From Patiria pectinifera (taxonomy: Eukaryota > Echinodermata > Asteroidea > Valvatida > Asterinidae): a stretch of DNA of 64,000 nucleotides. The position numbers were made by a program, and so were the translations under genes. The notes under the pieces were generated by a model. That model was not told the DNA's origin. It was given only the letters and a program-made list of their open reading frames with translations, and did not search any database. Where the stretch lies: the NCBI GenBank assembly GCA_029964075.1, contig CM057145.1, forward strand, positions 2,108,001-2,172,000, in the 5' to 3' direction. This document shows, piece after piece, positions 59,601 to 64,000 of the stretch; positions within the stretch are counted from its first letter, which is position 1; each line of letters opens with the position of its first letter.

Positions 59601-62600
59601 TAAATTGTTCTCATCCCAAAAAGATAAAAATTGTAACCCAAATCTCTAAAATCATCCATTGAAACATGTCACAATGTTCTTTAATATTTAATCGGTAATT
59701 TAAAAAAAGGTTTTACATTCTACGTTTTCCTTTTCATAAACAATGTCTTATACACATTAATCAGATAAGCTGACATTTTATTTTGAGATTTTTAGCAACG
59801 CGCACCACCATTTTGAAACGAAAAATAAATACGAGGGGAAAATGGAGCAAACTTCGAGGTGACTATCCAGCTTGAAAATGCATATTGTTGGATACATAAC
59901 TACTACTGGTCAAAAACGTAACTTTTCCGGACATAAAAATGCAAGTTTGTGCACAAACCTACGGGAATGTAGATGCGCGTAACGCATGTTTTGCCACGCG
60001 CACTACTGCGCGAAGAGCGTCCATGCGGGAACGGGAACATTTGTGCACACTCTATGGCGCGTATGCACGCGCTGCCGATCTAGTCTTTTTATTCTATGAA
60101 ATTTTCCCCGGTGCGTCATGGACGCTCTACGTACAGTAGTGCGTTGGGCAAAACGGGCGTAAGGCGCACCTACATTCCCGTAGGTTTTTGTGTACAAACG
60201 AGTATTTTATGTCAGGAAAAGCAACATTTGTGACCAGTGATAATTATGTCTCCAACAAAATTCAATATGCATTTTCAAGTTGGATAGTCACCTCGAAGTT
60301 TGCTGATAAATCTGATCAAATTAAATATAAAAACATAGTTTTAAACAATAAAGAAGAAAACGTTGAATGTAAAAACTGCTTTACATTACCGTTGAATTAT
60401 TTCAAACTAAAATTGTGAAATGTTTCAGAACAATGTACTTGGATTACATTTCAAATGTATGACTGTAAATGACAATAATATTGCCCCTGAAAACTTCAAG
60501 ATGCGTTTTGAGAATGAAATTAAATAACACTCCCATAATGTTCCTTCTGCATTGGCGGGATGGGATCGAACCTTTTGGGAGTATGGGTGGAGGGGAACGG
60601 ATGATCGGCGTGTTTGTTGTGCAAATTTCGAATCGGATCGGAAAATGTGACCTCAATTTGACGCTAAGAGCGGTGGCGTGACCAGGCTGGGAGGGGGGGG
60701 GGCATTGGTAGATTGCAACATCATGAAGATCTTAAAAGCAAAATCGGGAAAGCTGATAGAAGCGAAATCGGGATGGTGAAAATTATCTTGTGCAACTTTT
60801 AAACAAAACCACGGCTACTCATAGGGAAACGAGATGGAAAAACCGTAGTTTTTTTTTCTTCAATCTAATTAACTCCTCAAGTGCTCTACCCATGCTGTTC
60901 AATATTGTGAGATTCTGCCTTCTTGCAGATTTTGTGATGCTGGATACGCAGGAGAGAACAATAATACAAATGTATTTGTTCTATTTTTTTGTATCTGACA
61001 ATGGCGTTTGTCATGTCCTTAGGAGGGACAATGGAGAAAAAAATGTTCTGGATGTTGTCCCTTAAAAATGGCGTGAATATAAATTTCTGAATAGGCAACA
61101 ACTCCCCCCCCCCCCAAAAAAAAAACACATTCAAAATTATTATCATTTTGTAAGTTGATGAAGGCTAGGGGGCTATTTACATGTAATCTGTTTCAATCAT
61201 GAAGCAAAAAGCATTTAAACAACTGGATGGAATGGTTTTTTTTAGCAACGGGAAGCAGCATTTTTAAACGGAAAGTAAATACGAAGAATAAAATGGACCA
61301 AACTTCGAAATGAACAAGGAACTTGGTAGCCCATTTTCAATTTTGTTCGGGAAATAACTACTACAGGTCAAAAATATTACTTTTCGGACACAAAAATATA
61401 CCTTTACATAGAAACCTACGGAAAAAAAGGTGCGCGTAACGCAACTTTTGCCCCACGCGCTGAAAAATGGCGCCGCCCATGACAGAACGCGCGTCTGTAC
61501 GCACTGTACTGCCGATCTAGTCTTTTTATTCTATATCTATGGTTCAATTATCCCGAATGACTTGTGACAATTGAATCATCGATGGACATTGCGATCACGC
61601 GCAGTTAAAATACCGAACTGGCTTATTTCTGCGTCGCTGCGTTCATCTCTACATCGTGCAGTACGCACCGCGCAGGCAAAAATCTCACTTAAAGGAGCAT
61701 TCTTAGCACTACGCACGCGAGGCACATATCATAGACATGACCATAAAAATGAGGTAAAACTGTTAAGGCCAAAAAAAAGTCTCCGGTTTCTGGTATGGAG
61801 CTTGCCCAAAAAGTGGTGCGGTGACGCGGCTTTTTTTTTGTACCTGATTTTTTTTTGCTTTAAATGTCGGCTGATGACTGCAAATGGTGCCCGACTAAAC
61901 TTAGTGCAAATATATGGGAGTCCAGAGAGCCCAATCTAAAAACACATTAAAATTGTGCAGCAGCAGGATTCCAGTCAAACCAGTGAGTTTGGCGGTTTTG
62001 AGACATCATCTTTCATTGAAAAAGAAAAAAAAATCATTTGGTCGACGCGCATGGCTACGGCGACGCACGCGCATACCAGAAACCGGGTACTTTTTTTTTT
62101 GGCTTAAACGAAATTGATGAAAAATTATGAATCTTGGACTTATTTTAACTTTCTGAATGAATGTTTACATTCGGCCAAACACGTATTTATATTCTTAGTA
62201 ATGACAAAACCGTGGTTCAAGGCCCACATTATGTTTCGAATAAAAAACTATGCCGTGCATTATGCGCTAAAGCTGTGGATATGAGCAATTTATTGTATTT
62301 ATAACAAATCAACATTTAACCCTCTGTTTTGTGGAAGCCACGACAAAAGGTCCAATTTGTCGGTTTCCAAACATAAACGTTCTGTGACATCCTAACACAG
62401 ATATCTGAGGTCAGGTAACCGTTAATATCACGTGACTTAACATGTCAAGATCCGAATTGTCGGAGGTTTTACAAACACAATATTGGTTCGATTAATCTTG
62501 ACTCCATCCACTCGACTCGACCAAACTCGACTCGAATCGACTATTTAGAATCACCAATTCAATTAAACAATTTATCTGTGCCTATGAGACATTTCGTCCT

Positions 62601-63272
62601 TTGCAACTATCCAAAAAATAATTGAAGTAATTACTGTTGAAAAGCAGAGGCCTACTTTGTTTAAAGATATTAATGGGATTAAACTCTCTGTGGTTTTTTT
62701 TTTCTGGCAAGCTGTCGTTTTGAAGAAATCAATGAAAAAACCTTTGCCCCACCTCGCGTATAACTGCAATCGGCTCAGTGAGAACGTGTCTTGGACGCTG
62801 AATTCAGGCCCAATTCAAACATGACTCAGCAACTTTTGATTTGAAATCGAGATCCTAGAATAATAATTTTCTCGGAATATATACAACATTCACTGAGCTG
62901 AAACTTCATCACGTTAGTTGTTCAGCACCCTTCTCTAGATTTTGAGCACTTGTGTTGCTTCAAACGAACATAATGCACAAATATAAATTATGGACGCTAC
63001 CTTTGGGTATTTGACGTGAAGTGGCTATTTTAAATGCCTACCTGGACAAGGGGAAGGACCAACCGTTAGGTCATCAACTGCAGTGACATAATCTCTAGTA
63101 TTGCCTTCGACGAATTCCAGGGCGATTTTAAAATCCTCAAGGGCTATATAATCAATGCTGACCTGAAGCCAAACTCTTAAACCGGTCTGAGGGCCAGTCA
63201 GTTTGTACACAGGCTGCTTTGAACTCAAGTCTTCACCGTCGGCTACTGGATACATGTACACGTTTAGATCCC
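32619..63272 (-). CDS. MAM-mucin-SEA-EGF transmembrane protein (whole visible gene, 5' end outside window)
   Basis: Nineteen minus-strand exons join in one frame of 1221 residues plus stop, all with GT-AG borders. Domain order by approximate residue: end of a MAM domain (1-77), MAM1 (78-250), MAM2 (251-424), MAM3 (425-593), Thr/Ser-rich mucin segment (594-924), SEA (925-1042), EGF-like (1043-1086), transmembrane helix (about 1090-1115), cytoplasmic tail (to 1221). MAM domains mediate adhesion. SEA-EGF-TM after a glycosylated stalk is the layout of transmembrane mucins (for example MUC3/12/13/17). The extracellular border exons are mostly phase 1, typical of shuffled domains. I know no named gene with this exact order, so I give no symbol. 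The N terminus, signal peptide and promoter lie beyond 64000. Confidence 0.85.
33030..33930 (+). repeat. Degenerate tandem array rich in TGACGTCA words
   Basis: Units of about 120-145 bases, starting near 33038, 33160, 33290 and 33415, then less regular to 33890. Each has a TGACGTCAT/CACATGACC block and a block like TACATACC...CCAATCAGACTTCTAG. It occupies most of the last intron of the MAM-mucin gene. A single related block lies near 42736. Confidence 0.7.
34159..34287 (-). CDS. Cytoplasmic tail exon 2 (Tyr-rich)
   Basis: 129 bases, phase 0-0, acceptor ACAATGCAG, donor GTAGGT. It encodes AMDDGSMDDARAFYGAYDYS, TNYRREDGFSRPYSPYMIPG. Six Tyr lie within about 25 residues, in acidic or YxxY contexts suited to phosphorylation or endocytic sorting (inference). 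Confidence 0.8.
34511..34591 (-). CDS. Cytoplasmic tail exon 1
   Basis: 81 bases, phase 0-0, acceptor GCAAATAG, donor GTAAGC. It encodes EEDHARERHCYGVRNWTRPA then IMPRTVL. There is no recognised domain; the frame and splice sites support it. Confidence 0.75.
34961..35109 (-). CDS. Transmembrane exon
   Basis: 149 bases, phase 1 to 0. It encodes PGSGG, a hydrophobic helix beginning IIAIATTVGALLLCSIVVMM with CVCAIM following, then NRSEGPPLQRRRRFAQQ. The RRRR cluster after the helix is a stop-transfer signal, placing the C terminus in the cytoplasm. Juxtamembrane Cys residues could be acylated (inference). Confidence 0.92.
36221..36261 (-). CDS. EGF-like domain exon 2 (41 bases)
   Basis: A micro-exon encoding CPDGYTGTSCEET, the last two Cys of the EGF domain. 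The acceptor is TTTCACAG and the donor GTGCGA. Phases 2 and 1 fit both neighbours. Confidence 0.9.
36567..36657 (-). CDS. EGF-like domain exon 1
   Basis: 91 bases, phase 1 to 2. It encodes PTEVCPAYRCQNGGVCTQSG then DYVYTCE. With the next exon it gives EGF spacing C-x4-C-x5-C-x12-C-x-C-x8-C. Confidence 0.93.
36772..36971. mobile_element. 200-bp inverted-terminal-repeat element, copy 2
   Basis: Same ends and same 200-bp length as 3669-3868, differing at scattered positions. It lies 115 bases upstream of EGF exon 1, in the SEA-EGF intron. Confidence 0.85.
37468..37612. mobile_element. Small MITE-like element with TGGGCGTC ends
   Basis: TGGGCGTCCCGAGGGGGAGC at the left and CCTGGCGACGCCCA at the right give short inverted ends around CCCCCTCTAAAA/TTTTGCCCCCCTC. 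A related block is near 28619-28715. No clear target duplication. Confidence 0.45.
37950..38175 (-). CDS. SEA domain exon 2, with GS autocleavage-type motif
   Basis: 226 bases, phase 0 to 1. It encodes VIAALRRS, VDYVVISVRNGSLLVNGVAR and a linker with SGTVVTG. The turn NGSLLV aligns with the G-SVVV self-cleavage turn of membrane mucin SEA domains such as MUC1, where the chain splits between Gly and Ser during folding. Confidence 0.9.
38642..38769 (-). CDS. SEA domain exon 1
   Basis: 128 bases, phase 1 to 0, acceptor ACATCAG, donor GTAAGT. It encodes FSCQLRILELNGALAVFNDR, then LTDSNSQEFRDVANIIRPA. This matches the first strand and helix of SEA domains (LRI..L....F...L.D..S..F). Confidence 0.9.
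39681..40673 (-). CDS. Mucin exon: 331-residue Thr/Ser-rich segment with 49-residue repeats
   Basis: A 993-base phase 1-1 exon, acceptor CTTTTGAAAG, donor GTAAAT. The N-terminal part is Thr-rich (VVTTDVQTTTTVDELSTSEQ). It is followed by repeats of 147 bases, with unit starts at 39881, 40028, 40175 and 40322 on the plus strand. Each unit contains SVTDATPELTTVERVTGVLP, then IDQTSTAADGGDGGVATTGA. It ends in a GGN run. Dense Thr/Ser with Pro-Thr-Asp motifs is expected to be heavily O-glycosylated. An alternative acceptor at ATTTCGCAACAG would shorten the start slightly. Confidence 0.85.
42925..42959. repeat. Perfect 12-bp-arm hairpin
   Basis: TAGGTGTTGGGC and GCCCAACACCTA around an 11-base loop. 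There is no T run, so no bacterial-type terminator is implied. Confidence 0.85.
43463..43569 (-). CDS. Optional exon after MAM3: short secreted end or 21-residue cassette
   Basis: The acceptor TTCTGTGTTAG ends at 43570, and phase 1 fits exon C3. It encodes GADSTIDNVTSHFCS and on for 35 codons to TAA at 43463-43465. An internal donor GTGAAT after 43507 would make a 63-base phase 1-1 cassette that also fits the mucin exon. No AATAAA was found just downstream. The choice between terminal exon, cassette and chance ORF needs transcripts. Confidence 0.4.
43654..43881 (-). CDS. Exon C3: C-terminal third of MAM3, lacking the closing Cys
   Basis: 228 bases, phase 1-1. It encodes TLNVLKVPEI, STWLKAEVFL, FQIVLQANRGRG, SDIAIDDVEITSNI. 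The other C exons end with a Cys five to six residues after the IDDV strand; this one has none. Confidence 0.93.
44205..44455 (+). repeat. Interspersed repeat, copy 1 (TCCGCAAAAGGCGAA family)
   Basis: CCAATGCACAAAAT, CCGCAAAAGGCGAACC, ACAACTAGCAC and GATCGCAAAAGTG occur in the same order in reverse complement at 57700-57926. It is probably a nonautonomous mobile element. It lies in the intron between B3 and C3. Confidence 0.65.
45286..45420 (-). CDS. Exon B3: middle third of MAM3, lacking the conserved Cys
   Basis: 135 bases, phase 1-1. It encodes IEGSYLYLEA, AILLSPVV, ALKFVFWYNMYG. Where B1 and B2 have LCFSF or LCLSF, this exon has LKFVF, so the third MAM Cys is missing. Confidence 0.93.
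46105..47100 (+). pseudogene. Non-LTR retrotransposon reverse transcriptase, degenerate 3' part
   Basis: The intact stretch 46117-46371 encodes NGHRLNFDPTPKYLGVTLDR with LTFSHHVKAV, the typical end of a LINE reverse transcriptase domain. Frameshifted remnants follow, such as RLISGSLTATALDKLF near 46418, and LNRIRSVVGRAKRVLYNIGA near 47010-47070. It is broken by frameshifts and by a SINE at about 47103. A LINE-like end with AATAAA (47561) and a GATTGATTGA tail resumes at about 47460-47582. It is antisense to the host gene, in the A3-B3 intron. Confidence 0.75.
47103..47412 (+). mobile_element. tRNA-derived SINE, copy 1, inside the LINE
   Basis: It begins GGGAGTCAGGTTGGCGTAGC, with box A (TGGCGTAGCGG) and box B (GGTTCGAATCC). 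The body ends GGTTTCATTACTAGAAATGA, followed by an ACT/AAT microsatellite tail. The copy at 48583-48820 lacks about 30 bases of the middle. Confidence 0.85.
47668..47811 (-). CDS. Exon A3: N-terminal third of MAM3
   Basis: 144 bases, phase 1-1. It encodes FNCTFEEGSLCGWVRSDEDD, HWYLERGA, GPDFDHTTG. Two same-family SINEs, at 47103-47412 and 48583-48820, flank it. Confidence 0.95.
48583..48820 (+). mobile_element. tRNA-derived SINE, copy 2
   Basis: Same family and orientation as 47103-47412 (GTCAGGTTGGCATAGCGGTA, GGTTCGAATCCCACC), with an AAT tail. It ends about 134 bases before exon C2. Confidence 0.85.
48954..49190 (-). CDS. Exon C2: C-terminal third of MAM2
   Basis: 237 bases, phase 1-1, donor GTAAGT. 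It encodes TLEVYSYNA, SGPQTGKRGWLHGLVDIRDV and GDIALDDVSLQRGLCES. A SINE lies within about 140 bases beyond its acceptor side's partner intron (48583-48820). Confidence 0.95.
49980..50123 (-). CDS. Exon B2: middle third of MAM2
   Basis: 144 bases, phase 1-1. It encodes NTGRYIYFSP, ESPVVEV, LDLCLSFWYNMYG, with the conserved Cys present. Confidence 0.95.
50760..51600 (+). promoter_or_regulatory. GC/CpG-rich segment with TATA box, possibly a solo LTR or similar promoter
   Basis: In otherwise AT-rich intron DNA, 50780-50960 is packed with GCGCGC words. It is followed by CTATAAAAGG (TATA at 50963-50970) about 30 bases before AGCGAGTTTAGACG. AATAAA occurs at 51425-51430 and 51562. AGAGGGCGCT (50761) is mirrored by AGCGCCCTCT (51392). 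The orientation is antisense to the MAM gene. No retroviral-type coding region is attached. Confidence 0.4.
52191..52331 (-). CDS. Exon A2: N-terminal third of MAM2
   Basis: 141 bases, the same length and phase as A1. It encodes FNCTFEDGYCGWTQGEGDGD, NWIMDRA, GPDVDHTLGG. The donor is GTATGT. Confidence 0.95.
52724..53182. mobile_element. TTAA-flanked MITE, family 2 (CCCTAAAGGG ends)
   Basis: CCCTAAAGGGCCGGGG and CCCGGCCCCTTTAGGG are inverted ends bounded by TTAA (52720-52723 and 53183-53186). It is nested in an older inverted repeat (GTGATGTGGAATATGACGTT left of it, AACGTCATATCCAACATCAC right of it). Long G and C runs lie inside. Confidence 0.8.
53490..53791. mobile_element. 302-bp element with perfect 9-bp target duplication
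   Basis: The ends TAGTCTTGGCCCAA and TTGGGCCAAGACTA are perfect inverted repeats. GGGTAAAGC flanks both sides (53481-53489 and 53792-53800). The 9-bp duplication suggests a Mutator-type transposase. A partial copy is at 14130-14322. Confidence 0.85.
54251..54685. mobile_element. TTAA-flanked MITE, family 3 (CCCTGCGCAG ends)
   Basis: CCCTGCGCAG and CTGCGCAGGG are perfect inverted ends bounded by TTAA (54247-54250 and 54686-54689). It lies 136 bases from exon C1. No coding capacity. Confidence 0.8.
54821..55048 (-). CDS. Exon C1: C-terminal third of MAM1
   Basis: 228 bases, phase 1-1. It encodes ELEVVVTTNL, DVWLQAMVDI, EIGIDDVSIIPGLCPQ. The final Cys is the fourth MAM Cys; IGIDDVS is the family's closing strand. 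Confidence 0.95.
55753..56131. mobile_element. GGCCAAAAA-end MITE, family A copy 2
   Basis: Reverse-orientation copy of 14534-14911 (379 versus 378 bp). It lies in the B1-C1 intron. The left end has lost part of the GGCC word (GGCAAAAAC). Confidence 0.8.
56375..56524 (-). CDS. Exon B1: middle third of MAM1
   Basis: Phase 1-1. It encodes DATGRYYFLQ, AVLLSPLV and SLCFSFWYNMFG. The Cys before FSFWYNM is the third conserved MAM Cys. Confidence 0.95.
56697..56955 (+). mobile_element. tRNA-derived SINE, diverged
   Basis: A tRNA-like head with box B GGGTTCGAGCCCC is followed by GTGCCCTTGAGTGAGGC, a body word shared with 9540 (GTGCCCTTGGGCAAGGC). Box A is weak, so it is not a functional tRNA gene. 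Confidence 0.6.
57101..57241 (-). CDS. Exon A1: N-terminal third of MAM1
   Basis: 141 bases, phase 1-1. It encodes FNCTFEEGSCGWVQSEFDDF, then NWLLEQGPT and VIDHTRGG. The two Cys of NCTFEEGSCGW form the first MAM disulfide in the family. Confidence 0.95.
57700..57926 (-). repeat. Interspersed repeat, copy 2 (TCCGCAAAAGGCGAA family)
   Basis: Reverse-complement copy of 44205-44455; see that entry for shared words. Confidence 0.65.
57975..58215 (+). mobile_element. tRNA-derived SINE, family with TAAATGGGT body, copy 2
   Basis: The head is CTCAGCCTCGTGGTTAAGGA, box B GGTTCGAGTCC. The body TGTCACTCATTGCTTCTC, GTAAATGGGTACC, GAGCTGTATACTCCCCAGG matches 9470-9715. Confidence 0.8.
58426..58589. mobile_element. 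164-bp inverted-repeat element
   Basis: GTATCCGGTTCGTAAGTG at the left and CACTTACGAACCGGATAC at the right pair almost perfectly, with TGACGTCA-like continuation inward. It abuts the next element's TIR at 58590. Confidence 0.7.
58590..58959. mobile_element. MITE with CATAGATATAGAATAAAAAG ends
   Basis: The left end continues ACTAGATCGGCAGCGCGTCC; the right end reads GCTGCCGATCTAGTCTTTTT then ATTCTATATC. TACAC lies on both sides and is a candidate duplication. The interior is CpG-rich. Confidence 0.75.
58976..61544. mobile_element. Composite of nested elements with the same CATAGATAT TIR
   Basis: The outer ends are CATAGATATGGAATAAAAAG (58976) and CTTTTTATTCTATATCTATG (61543), with an additional internal end at 60070-60098. 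The blocks 59796-60000 and 61243-61455 are direct repeats (TTAGCAACG, CAAACTTCGA, CGTAACGCA), and 60165-60300 is an inverted copy of the first. At least two elements of one family have inserted into or recombined with one another. No transposase was recognised. Confidence 0.65.
61767..62103. mobile_element. GGCCAAAAA-end MITE, family B copy 2
   Basis: GGCCAAAAAAAAGTCTCCGG and TTTTTTTTTTGGC are bounded by TTAA (61763-61766 and 62104-62107). It is the inverse of 10696-11076 but lacks part of its interior. Confidence 0.85.
62108..63041 (-). other. Intron DNA without recognised features
   Basis: Only short CTCGACTCGA words near 62510-62545 (related to the 2.9-3.5 kb element) are seen. Confidence 0.5.
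63042..63272 (-). CDS. Exon C0: C-terminal third of a MAM domain (first visible exon)
   Basis: The acceptor TTGTCCAG precedes 63272 and the donor GTAGGC follows 63042; phase 1-1. It encodes DLNVYMYPVADGE, a TGPQTGLRVWLQ strand, AVDDLTV and the closing Cys in GPSPCPG. The matching upstream MAM exons are outside the window; 63273-64000 shows no further exon. Confidence 0.9.
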
Positions 63273-64000
63273 CTGGACAATTTAAATGGAAACAAAGAAA
63301 CGAGAAAAGCACTCAGAGAGCGCACACCTCCGCCGAGGCTAAACAATTTCACGCCATTACACACAACACCAATGCACACATATCGTTTCTAAAACAAATC
63401 CTTAACAATGTATATGCCTGTGTTGGTCAACCTGTCCGCTCCCCCATTGTATAAAATGGTCTAGTCCATTGACCTGTGTGGTTAGATTAGGTGGGTGATA
63501 AGCATACAGGGTCACTCGGTCGCGAGTTTTTCCCAAAACGACATAAGCAAATGGGTGAACGCTATGAGGTTTTGGACTTTGCTTCCCTAAAAACATGAGA
63601 AAAATATATATATATAACGGAAATAAAGAAAAACTGAATCCAACCGAATGAAATTCGGACTTTTTTCCCTTAAAAAAAAATCGTATCCGTGCGATACAGA
63701 ATAATACCATACTGTTGTTGCCATGGATCGACCAATCAGGATCGAGGATAAAAGTTTGCTTGTTCCAAAATATTTGTTAAGTTTCTTTGTGTTATTTATT
63801 ATTATTATTATTTTTGTATGATTATTATTATTAAAATTAAACTTAGAATTGCTGTAATAGGGCGACAGATTTCTCAAGTGTCTAATTAGTAGACATACCG
63901 AAATTCGTGGAAAAAGGACAAGGGAATATTGGATTAGGGCACATTGAAGTTTGAAAAAAATTGTGCACAAGTCTATGGGGATTTCTCCCAAATGACACAT
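63273..64000 (-). other. Intron upstream of exon C0, to window edge
   Basis: No MAM exon or start is found here, so the preceding exon (which must end in phase 1) lies beyond the window. It contains an ATT microsatellite at about 63794-63832. Confidence 0.6.

Noticed and set aside
63587..64000. 137-codon minus-strand ORF at the window edge
   Set aside because: Low-complexity, AT-rich, no MAM features and no acceptable splice pair in phase with exon C0.

Overview
The window is a piece of animal nuclear DNA: AT-rich, with small exons, GT-AG introns and very many short transposon relics. A Pur-alpha/beta-type protein and a MAM/SEA/EGF surface protein fit a deuterostome invertebrate. The frequent short non-coding words ACATGTA, TAGGCCTA and ACCGGTA resemble echinoderm genomic DNA. 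I infer an echinoderm or close relative; the species cannot be named from this sequence.

Two genes can be assembled exon by exon, and they are convergent (tail to tail). The first, on the plus strand at 65-16426, is a complete six-exon purine-rich element binding protein (PURA/PURB family, 262 residues). The second, on the minus strand from beyond the right edge to 32619, is a modular type I membrane protein. From N to C terminus the visible part is: the end of one MAM domain, three full MAM domains (each split over three exons), one large Thr/Ser-rich mucin exon built from 147-bp repeats, a SEA domain over two exons, an EGF-like domain over two exons, a transmembrane segment, and a Tyr-rich cytoplasmic tail. 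Nineteen exons join in a single open frame (about 1221 residues, N terminus missing). An optional exon at 43463-43569 offers either a short secreted end or a 21-residue cassette.

The 16-kb intergenic stretch (16427-32618) and the introns hold mostly mobile elements. These include several TTAA-flanked miniature inverted-repeat elements (piggyBac-like), two elements with 9-bp target duplications (one Mutator-like with very long ends), a hAT-like element with an 8-bp duplication, and pairs with GGCCAAAAA ends. There are also tRNA-derived SINEs, a broken non-LTR retrotransposon with a SINE inside it, long palindromes, a 1.2-kb tandem duplication with hammerhead-like cores, and several tandem arrays. 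No other protein gene, and no standalone functional tRNA or rRNA gene, could be supported.

How the genes relate: they appear functionally independent. Pur-alpha is a nuclear/cytoplasmic single-stranded nucleic-acid binder. The second gene has the build of a transmembrane mucin, with adhesive MAM repeats outside the glycosylated stalk and a SEA-EGF-TM module at the membrane.
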